Source: Solea solea
Lineage: Eukaryota > Chordata > Actinopteri > Pleuronectiformes > Soleidae
Direction of reading: 5' to 3'
Assembly (NCBI RefSeq): GCF_958295425.1
Contig: NC_081143.1
Coordinates: 23,059,281-23,123,280, forward strand
Length of the DNA: 64,000 nucleotides
The notes beneath the pieces were generated by a model, which was given only the letters and a program-made list of their open reading frames with translations, was not told the DNA's origin and searched no databases. Made by a program: the position numbers and the translations under genes. How positions within the stretch are numbered: the first letter of the stretch is position 1; each line of letters starts with the position of its first letter. Positions 55,133-64,000 of this stretch are shown here, piece after piece.

Positions 55133-57207
55133 ATACAGAAAACTCATGCAAAACTTTATGTGTGCACAAGGCAGAAACCAAACATGATAATTGAATGTAC
55201 AAACTTAATGATCCACTGTGTGATTATGATTCTGAGTTTTTATATTTGTCAGGATAATGAGCCACGATCACTTTTCCTAGTTATTTATTGTGCAAATCCT
55301 GATTATCTTCTCTGTATCAGAAGCATCTGCTCCAGTGCTGCCCCTAGCCTTTGTGGGGCCCCAAGCTGAACGTGATTTGCCCTCCCACCACCTACACCAC
55401 CTACTTTTTTTTTTTAATTAACCTTAGAGCAGCGTAAACATTTTTATTTTGATACTCTGTGAAATATTGTCATAAATGTCATGATTGCGTGGCTTAGGGT
55501 TAGTGTTAGCTGTAAGGGTTAGCGGGTTAGCTGTAGGCAGGTTCTTATGGGCTTGACTCTTAGGTACTGTTTCAATCCCTCAATCACCAAGGCAAGGAAG
55601 AGTCATGTGAGGGGTTTGCACATTTATTTCCACTTGCCGTACATCCAGGTTACCTTTCCATACACATACAGTATATCTCCAAGCCTCTCTCGGATCAACA
55701 ACACATGGAAATATTCCATTCATGTTCCAGGTCGTGAATGACGGTCTACTGAACCCGACGTTCAAAAAAACCTTTTTACATCAAACCTACCACAGCTTCT
55801 AACGGACACATCAACCTACAAATTGCTAGATATTTTCCAGTACATATCTCCCAATCCCTCTATATATCACAGATGTCAAAGGTATCAAAGTATCCACGGT
55901 ATCTTTTATCTAAGGAACTAAAAATTTAATAACATCAAAGGTCCACAAAGCCACGTTCCTTTCCTTGCAAGACTATTTAATCAAAGTAATACTGCACTAA
56001 TCATTTAAACTAAACCCTAGACTAAATTAACCCAATACTGGCTCCTACAATGCAATATCATGATAGTTTAGAGCTCATATCAACCACCCTGACTGCTTTC
56101 CCCCCCCCAAAAAAGCCCAGACTAGATGTGTAGCGGCCCCCAGGGCACCTGATTTTGAGACCCCTGCTGTTAGAGACTAGTAGAATCATGATTCTGAACT
56201 TGAATCAAACAAGTAAACCCAGTTTAATGACAGATGAGGGTCCCAGTTGACATAGGGCAAACGGCGTGGTGACACCGTGGACAGGTCACCAGTCCATCAC
56301 AGGGCCAAATGAGCAATCTTCAACTCCAAAAATGACAACTTGCACTCAACAAACATTTTTTTTATATCTGAATTTATATAAAGATATGTATTTAATATGT
56401 TAATATTTAGTTTTTCTTCACACCCTGTACAGCCACACAGTTTGCTTATGCCTTGGGCCGACTCTGATCTGATCACAGCACAACCCACGATGGAATCTCT
56501 GGAGGTTTTAATGAAATGGCATTTACAAACTCTCCCCCTGGTTTTTCCTCAGAGGCTGTTTTCCAAAACATGACTTCATAGCAGGGACAAATGAGAGCAA
56601 ATTTCCATCTAATTGATAACCTCATTACCTATGTCTCCAAAGCTATTAACACCCCCCCTTCTGTGTCGGGGCTGGGTCAGTGGGTCACCACTGGTTCTTG
56701 CATTTAGAAGCAGCCAGCATTAAATTGGTACAAGCACGGCCCGGCCACCATATGCTGTGCTACCTGTCATCTGTCAAATGGCTTCAGCGGACAGACACAC
56801 ATTTGAAAAGGGCACTGCCTGCCACCAGCTGCTCTTTGATGATACAAACGGAGAGAGAGGCACACACAGAAATGCTGGATGGAGGCATCTGGCAGCGGCG
56901 GTGTCAGGTGTCTGAGATTGTTATCGCCAAACCTGGCAATGCCTCTGTACCTCCACTTTGTGAGATGTCTGGACGCTTTTCAGTTAACATGTTTGAAGGA
57001 GAAGATTTAATAATTCATACATCATGTTGCATAGTATGTCTCTGGTGATGATGGATAATAACGTCTGATCTGGGGCTTTGAGGTGTTTGGCTCCTGAGCT
57101 TTTTTTTTGATGTTTTAGTGAGCATACATGAGACTAAAGGCTTTTGCACATCACATGTGTGTTTATATTATAGTTCACGAACACTAATGAAATAGCCTTT
57201 TTGAATT
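55133..57207. other. Intergenic, no gene recognised; one repeat fragment
   Basis: At 56240-56310, 'acaccgtggacaggtcaccagtccatcacagggcc' is a familiar fish/vertebrate repeat fragment. At 55497-55535 there is TTAGGGTTAGTGTTAGC and similar GGTTAG words, a short degenerate telomere-like or fish-repeat stretch. Sequence 56560-57050 is complex and non-repetitive; a 122-codon frame there (+) lacks splice context or a known domain. Confidence 0.4.
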
Positions 57208-57370
57208 TTGCACCTGGCAAATACTCCATATTACAAAAAACTAAAATAAAACATAAGCATTTACAAAAAATGAATTAAAACAAACTCGTTTTAAAAACAA
57301 AAAGTCAAAACGAAATAAAAACTAAAACTCCGCTAAAAGTAAAAGTTCCGTTAACAGTGATGTTGAATAG
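57208..57370. repeat. A-rich interspersed repeat, copy 2
   Basis: It shares TTGCACCTGGCAAATACTCC and 'atattacaaaa' with the copy at 1083, then similar 'aaaaactaaaact' text. Confidence 0.75.
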
Positions 57371-57624
57371 GGAAGCACTGGTCATTTTTCAATACAATAC
57401 CATGGTTCTGTTTTCCTATTTGAGGCCTATTTTGTGGGATATTCAGTGTGCTGTACAAGCAATTCAATGAAACCATAGCAAATTAGCAGACACACACAAA
57501 GCTAGTTCAAAGCCCACTCACCGTGACAAGGTGCATGCTGAAAGAGGCAACATGGAACAGAAACAAAGACAAAAATAAACCCAAGACTAAAATTATACAG
57601 AGAGTCATAAACAGGCATTTTAAA

Positions 57625-57835
57625 ATTTAAAATAAATTAATTTGTCGATTATTTTCTCAATTAATCAATTAGTCCTTTGGTCCAATGTTTGGCGATCCCC
57701 AAAGCCTCAAAATGACGATGTTGTCAAACAATATGACTCAGTTTTGCTGATTTCTTTTTAAATCACACGTTAAAAGCCGGAAAAATCTGAGAATTCATTA
57801 TTTTAATTATTAGAAAATATAGCGTGATTTGAGTT
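57625..57835. mobile_element. Fish MITE-like repeat, copy 2 (inverse of 35833)
   Basis: 'tttgtcgattattttctcaattaatcaattagtc' opens a block containing 'gatgttgtcaaacaatatgactcag' and 'taattattagaaaatat', in the opposite orientation to 35833-36110. Confidence 0.6.
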
Positions 57836-60075
57836 TTTAACAAAGCAAGTGCAGGTTTGGAGCATATGAATTCACGCCATGAAAACTGTTTACCATTAAC
57901 AGGTAACTCTACAGAACAATGATGTTGAATTACAGTGTACTCACCTATGTTAAAACACCTGTGATTTCCTATTTCCTATTCCTTTTTTTGCCAAATGTTG
58001 CATTGTAACGGTGCATTGAGTGCGGAAAGAGGTGTACAAGGTTGCCTCCAACTGTGGTTTCAAACATGCGTGTGCGGCCCTGGGAATACTGAGTTTCCCC
58101 TGGTGCTGTAGCTCAGCACTTCATTTCTAACAGCTGATTCTGAGCCAGTTCCCCGGGGAACTTTGCTAGAGGTTGTTCTTAAAACTTGAAAACAACACTC
58201 TGACCGCCCCAAGACGCTGATGTCATCCCCGAGGACACAATTCCCTGCTCCAGTTTTTTACCTGCATGATGCTTGTGTGCAGATGTGAAGTGTTTTGCAC
58301 TGGGATTACTGTGGAATCCATTTCATGTTTTTAAAAGGAAGGCTTCAGGTGATTCTGACGCAGCCGGCCTGTCATGTATTTCTGGCTTTTCCACAAAATC
58401 ATAGAAGACATTTCATAACCTTCTTGCACTAACAATACAGCCTTGTGTAGGTATTCCATTAGGATCCTTTTTTTGTGCGTGTTGTTGTTTTTACATCCTC
58501 ATTGGTGCTTTGTGCGTTTTATCTAGAGGTTTTTCTTTTCTTGAGAAGGTCGAGAGCTGCATCAGTGGTTCTTATAAGCAATTTCCCCGCAGGGATCAAT
58601 AAATTATTTCTGATTCCGATGAAGACCACAGTCTCCTCCTCTCTTATTTTCCTCTCTGTTAATGACGTCACAAATTCCCTGCAGAATATCCCACATGCTT
58701 TCTTATGATCGTTGTATCATTGTGGGCCTGTAATACAGAAATGATGGCTTTGTGACCCTTGGGTCTGCAGAGACGCTGATGATTGTGTGCATGATGCAAA
58801 AAGCCATCCAACAGTCACGCACAGTATATGATCAAGACTTAATTGGTATGACAGCAGTGTAGAGTTTTGAAGTAAAAGTGTAACAAATGACCACAGTTCA
58901 CATAATTACTCGTAAGGCCCTGGTGTAGTTCCATGCACAGCAGGTTTTGGAACCGTGAGTACAGAGTGTGTTGAGTGCACGTGGACAGCGCATATGCAAA
59001 CACAATTTCCGCCCCGCCAGTAGGTGGAGTATTAAGCCCCGATCACCTAGCAGAAAAAACATTTAGACAACAGAAGAAGTAGTCGCCAAGGATAGTCATC
59101 CAAGCCTCGATCTGGCAACCCTCGATGGACCTTTCAGCTCTGAGCCACTCGACCAGACGTGTCCGAGGGAGCTGTAGCATTGTTTTTTCTTCTTTGGTAG
59201 GAATGCGTCCTATTCCCTGCGTCCAGACTTGTACCGCCACCCGATGGTAAAGTCAGACACTACAGAACCCTGACGCGCAAGCATACCGGGGTCCGCGATA
59301 TGTGACACGCACTTCGGAAGTATACCAAGACCTATGCTCATCTCTTCTCTCTTTTCTGTTTCCAAATGAACAGCCGACTTCTTTGACTGAAAGCAACGGA
59401 GTCCTTAACTGTTACTTTGGTGATTTTGTTGCCCCCATTTCTTGGTTTTGGTCCACAGTGGTTGTCGTCGCTTCATTACCAAAGGCCGAGTCACTAGACA
59501 TTTAATGTTTCTCACTTCAGTAATACGTGAGGGTGTGAAACCGGTTATTACTTACCTCTGAATTTTTGGTTTGTTCCGCTGCTGCCATGCATTCTCATTC
59601 TAGACAGAAATCATAATGGGGGTCACCTGTGGCTTCTTCCACTCTTCCATAATGACACACCCATCATTGCTATTTCTCAATGACGTGGGTAGCTGCACTG
59701 TAGGTGTGGATGGTGTTTCAAATGTATCAAGGCAGCCTATTCCAGTATACAATATTTGCGTCATCCACATGTTGACGGCAAGACACAAGGACGAAGTTGC
59801 TTCTAGAGCCGCGGCAATGCGGGCAGATTTTTTTCCACAGTTGGCGACGGTGGACGTTTAAATAAGCCGATCAACAGGATGCTTAGCAAGTGTTTCCTGA
59901 TGGATGCACACAGGAAGGTGGACATGAGTGGCAGCTTGGCAGCCAGTGGTGGAGAGATCCATCACGTCATGACAGGAAGGAGAGGACTCTGACGTCTTGG
60001 CCTGCCCAGAGAGGCCACTGCCTGTCAGCTTAATGAGGCTCCCAGTGACAGGTGATGAGGTTGTTAGATTGTCTG
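57836..60075. other. Intergenic; LINE-type 3' tail at about 58580-58625, otherwise nothing recognised
   Basis: 'cttataagcaatttccccgcagggatcaataaattatttctgattccgat' (58574-58623) has the typical 3' tail of fish non-LTR retrotransposons (aatttcccctcgggatcaataaa). The stretch 58930-59340 is relatively CpG-rich, with cgatcacctagcag and cggaagtatacc words. It may be another repeat but I cannot name it. No coding exon is seen. Confidence 0.4.
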
Positions 60076-60330
60076 TGTGCGTGTGTGTGTGTGCGTCAAC
60101 TATTACTCACGTAGTGGGGACCTGAATCTGTTTGCACAGTCACTTACTGGGGACAAAAAGCAAGTTCCAACAACTTAAATAATTATGTTTTAAGGTGAGG
60201 ACACATTTTAAGGTTAGGGGTCGACAAGTGGTAGAATAATGAGGGTTAGAGTATTAATGCAAGTGAATGTAATATCCTGTGATGTCTTGGAGACACAGCT
60301 CAGTGTGTGTCCCTGTTTGTACATGTGTGT
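60076..60330. repeat. TG-array-associated fish repeat, second copy
   Basis: A short TG run is followed by 'tagtggggacctgaatctg', 'tactggggacaaaaag', 'taaggtgaggacacattttaaggttagggg'. The pattern is like that at 53305-53492 in inverse order. Confidence 0.55.
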
Positions 60331-61539
60331 CTGTATGCCTCATTAGCAGGATTCCCACAGTTTAAATGTCTTCTATTCCATCTAGTACACCGCCAACCCG
60401 TCTAATGTTCTTCCTTTATTCATTTCATAAGAAGAATCACATCACATCTGTTTCAGTTTATATTCTCCACACTGTGGAGCAAACATAATCAACAGAGCTT
60501 TATCTTCCTCTGTGTTTCAGCGTAGGGATCTAAAAACCCAAAGTTGTTGTATCCTGAGTTACTCCACCCTGTGTGTACCTAAAAACTTTGTGTGTAAAAG
60601 CTCTTTGACCTCTCCATCTCCAACTTCCTTTTCCTCTTCAGCGCGTCCCTGCTCGTGAAACTCCCTCACCTCTTCCCCTCACACCACCCACTCATCTTCC
60701 TTTCCCCATGTGAGGGTATTAGGTTCACACAGCAGAATATAGATGAATTCAGCATGGGCACTTTTATTGATTTCTCCCACACCGCAGACACCAGGGATAA
60801 TGAAAGGGTTTTCCTTGCTTCCCCCCCCAAGTAGCTTTGTGTCATGTTTCTTCAGGAGGTCAGGAGGCATGGGACAAATTGAAAGAGCTGGACGCGATGC
60901 TGCCGGTTCTGTAAACTGTGACTGTCTGATATGTTCAGTATGATTAGTGTAATTTGCTCTACTCGTACTGACCGAGAGAAAATGATGAAGACATTTTTGA
61001 ACTTAATTCACGATTGGTTGCTGCACTCGCATGTCATGTTTCTGATATAACCCCATTTGGCTGCTCAGCTTACATAATAGACTATGCTGCTGCTGTGCTT
61101 GACATTTACATAAAATTAAACTTGGGTTAAAATAGTTTGCTTAGATCAATGTTTGCCTGATTTCTTTTTTTCAGAAAAAGTTAAAATAAAACTTCAAGAA
61201 TCTGTCTGAGCCCAGCTTGTCAAACCATCAGTTCAAAAAACCTGCACACGCTTCATTTACCGTCATATATGACAGTGTTTCTCAAACAATACATGACAAA
61301 TGGAACCAATTAAAAGAAATAGCAATCACAACAACAACATGTGTGTGCGTCATAATATTTGAGTCTTTTTTACTGCCATTTCTGTGGTTTACAGGAATGT
61401 TAAGAGTGCTGTTAGACACTGTAACACTTCATGTTATTTTGAATTTTAAACAGGCAAAACAGACATCTTCAAGAGATGTAGTACTTTCAAAAATATAACT
61501 CCTAATTGCTGATTTTTATCGCACAAAATGCAGGGTGAG
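60331..61539. other. Intergenic, nothing recognised
   Basis: A/T-rich sequence with only short open frames and no splice-flanked exon candidates. Confidence 0.4.
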
Positions 61540-62655
61540 CTAACAGAAGTAAAGCGTGTGACTACCCTTTGCCTACATATACATTTTTCGAGGTACACTT
61601 GCACACAGTCTTTGAAGGAATTCAGCAGGTAGGTGGTTCAAACTGACACCAGCTCTTCTGTGGACGAAGTCTGGCTTAAATCATTCTGTCTCTTCATGTA
61701 ATCAGACACACTCAGTGATGTTGAGCTCAGGGCTCAGTGTGAGCCCATACCATCACTTTCAGGACTCCTTGTTCTTCTTCACGCTGAAGATAGTGCTTCA
61801 TTTGGGGGATGTTTTCCTGCTTTGGGTCCATTCAGACGCCTCCCTGATGATACTGCATGGTGGCTAGTTATCTGCTTGTATTTCTCAGCATTAAGGACAC
61901 CATTCATTCTGAACAAATCCCCAACTCTAGTTGCAGAAATGCACCTTGCTTCACTGTTGCACCACTCTACAGCCCTTTGCAAACAAAGGGCCTTCTGCAA
62001 TTTCAAACTCTGACCCGAACCGAACCAAACACCAGCTGTCATTTCTCTTCACAGTAGTTCTTATGTTTCTGTGCACAGTCGAGTGGTTGGCCTTGTTTCT
62101 GCGCTGGCAGTATGGTTTTGTGGCCACAATTCTTTCATGATGACCACTTCTGGCCAGAGATCTCTGGACAGTAGATGGTTGTATCTGGGTCCAGGAGGTT
62201 TCTGCCAGTTGTGAGCTGCTGATGTCTCTGCTGGACATCTTTGATTTGGAGGAGAAGTAAGCGTGATGTCTGCCACACGTTTCTTTGTCCTACTTCAAAA
62301 GAGCTTGAACAGAACATCTTGAAACTTTAGTCTGCTTTGAAGTCTTTGTCTGGGAGAGACCTTGCGAATGTAGTAGAACTATTTTGTGTCTTGTTGCTGT
62401 AGTCAGTCTTGCCATGGTGTATGAAAAAATCTCATCTTGCTGGCAAAGTTTAGCGGTTCCTCACCCAGTTTTGTTAATGACTGTGTTTTAACTGACACAT
62501 AATCCTAGAAAACCCTTGACTTTGTGCAAGTGCACCTATAAGAATTGATAGTGGCTTAAAGGGTGGTCACTCGGCTCACTTTGCAACAAATAGAATTTAT
62601 ATTTGTGAAAGCATAATTACTTTACAGCATTTTTTCACACATGTTTTTGACCTAA
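61540..62655 (-). pseudogene. Decayed Tc1/mariner-like transposon with transposase remnants
   Basis: On the minus strand, broken frames show the expected order of Tc1 transposase segments. First comes a helix-turn-helix-like piece (PSTVQRSLARSGHHERI), then a central region (ending FAKGCRVVQQ), then LTLSPELNITE (compare the Tc1 SPDLNPIE box) and finally LPAEFLQRLCASVPRK near the C-terminus. Several stops and frameshifts interrupt it, so it is inactive. At the high-coordinate side, 'tttgtgaaagcataattactttacagcattttttcacac' (62606-62644) matches the Tc1-like terminal fragment in the tmc7 intron at 23985. Target duplications and complete inverted repeats are not resolved. Confidence 0.8.
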
Positions 62656-64000
62656 ACTATATCTCCTGTGACTCATCAGTTGGGCCATACCCAGTCTGTG
62701 GCAATGACTCTACATGTTTTCTCCTGTTAGATTGAGATGTTTTTAGAGTCTTTAGTTTGGTTTTCTTTCTCAATCTTTTCTCGTCATATCTTATTTCCTC
62801 GCTCCCTCTTTCTCTTAACAACAAGAGCCTCCTCCACCTCTCTCCCACACTTTGGTATCTCCGGTTATTTTAAACATAAACATTGTTCAGGGTGCATGAA
62901 ACTCTGCGGCGTCCCGCGAGGGCCTATCTCTTGTAGTGAAGAGGCGTGAACTGTGGATGTACACTTTATAATGAGAATCTATGGCCAAAGATTTTTTTAG
63001 GCCTCAGAGAGGAAGTTTGTTGCTTCCCAGCAACTTTAGACAAAGCACAATATTTGTAGATTGTACATTTTACTCACTGTTCAATATTTACGGTAGTGAA
63101 TTTAGTCAATGAAACTGTGTTTTATTGATCATTTTTATCTCCCTAGCACCCCCTACCTAGCAGATTTTCTCATATCCATCAAAAAGCAACACAGATCTGC
63201 CGCTGTTTAGCCAAACTCTAAGATGATCTGGGGCAGGTTTGTATCGACTGAATTATGAAATGCAAAACAATGGGTTTGCTCGTGGCAAAGTTCCACTGGT
63301 ACATTTTTAAGTAACTGGCAAACCCACTCCTTACAGTTAAGCTCTTGTATTATTTGGTCTTGATGAGCATAACAAACGACACACCACCCAATCTCTAAAA
63401 ATCAAAGACTGTGTATTTGGAAAGTGAAGCCAATGCAGAGCTGCCTGGAACCTGAAAATCCACAATAAGACCCTGCTCATTTAACGTGTCTTTGGCTGAT
63501 TTTAGATCTTCTTCAGTATGGACTGATGTCCTTTTAGCGTCACATGGTTATGGTCATGTCATTGGAGCGATGGACAGTGGGTGTCAGGCACAGAGCCGTA
63601 ATATCCGCTGCCTGTTCTAACACTCTTGGGAATATCCAGACTTTGCTTCCTCCCCAGTGCCACCCTGTCATCCATATATGGTCTCTTCCGATTCATCAAA
63701 CACAATATGGCACTGTCCAAATAGCAAAACTGAGGGATTTTAAACAGCACTTAATGGAGGGTTGCTGTCCTTGTAGGGCCTCACTTTTACTTATGCTGCT
63801 GCAACTTTTGCATTATTTTTTATTTTAGAGGCAAACATCGTAAATGTTCTCGTTGTGGGAATAATAAAGGGCTATCTTATGTTCTTATCTGGACTCACAA
63901 CAGCTGCTCCGTGGCGGGAAAAAAATGACGGTGGAGTAAATTATTGTTGTAATGAGCAATTTATCATCTCACAAAATATACCCAAAGGACAACGAAATAC
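62656..64000. other. Intergenic to window end, no gene recognised
   Basis: Only short frames are seen. At 63845-63890, 'cgttgtgggaataataaagggctatcttatg' resembles another retroelement 3' tail (weak). Nothing indicates the start of the next gene. Confidence 0.35.

Noticed and set aside
55497..55535. Interstitial telomere repeat (TTAGGG)n
   Set aside because: Only one exact TTAGGG with loosely similar GGTTAG words; more like a common fish repeat.
58475..58708. Hydrophobic 77-codon frame as a small membrane protein
   Set aside because: Overlaps a non-LTR retrotransposon 3' tail; no support for expression.

Overview
The window is nuclear DNA of a ray-finned (teleost) fish. Genes are split into many short exons with GT..AG introns, and the conceptual proteins align well with the vertebrate families GSG1L, TMC5, TMC7 and NOMO. 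Introns and spacers carry fish-type repeats: tRNA-derived SINEs, Tc1/mariner and hAT-like non-autonomous elements, and long CA/TG arrays. There is no sign of bacterial or viral gene organisation. Family names rest on my memory of the vertebrate proteins, since no database search was possible.

Layout: (1) 1-5083 (+) is the 3' part of gsg1l, an AMPA-receptor auxiliary subunit; its 5' exons lie outside the window. (2) 6841-15650 (-) is tmc5, tail-to-tail with gsg1l, with an unusual C-terminus of five repeated A-x-x-A-R-Q modules. (3) 18922-25660 (+) is tmc7, head-to-head with tmc5. (4) 26475-42641 (+) is nomo, a complete 31-exon gene that starts about 200 bp after the tmc7 poly(A) signal. (5) 44.2-64 kb shows no convincing protein-coding exon. 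It holds SINEs, MITE-like repeats, a decayed Tc1-like transposase, a (GT)n tract of about 227 bp and a few non-repetitive blocks that could be regulatory.

I placed exon boundaries by hand from splice sites and checked reading phase. The coding sums are divisible by three: nomo 3666 nt (1221 aa), tmc7 2256 nt (751 aa), tmc5 2595 nt from the proposed start (864 aa), and the partial gsg1l 648 nt (215 aa). Single-base errors at some junctions remain possible.

The genes are not an operon and do not form one pathway. tmc5 and tmc7 are paralogous multipass membrane proteins, gsg1l is a claudin-fold synaptic membrane protein, and nomo encodes an ER membrane protein of the multipass-protein biogenesis machinery. 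I found no wholly new biological system. The points most worth following up are the tmc5 C-terminal repeats, several structurally well-defined mobile elements (a 122-bp foldback element with a 6-bp target duplication, a SINE with a perfect 15-bp duplication, and an hAT-like MITE family in introns of two genes), and a possible small gene divergent from tmc7.
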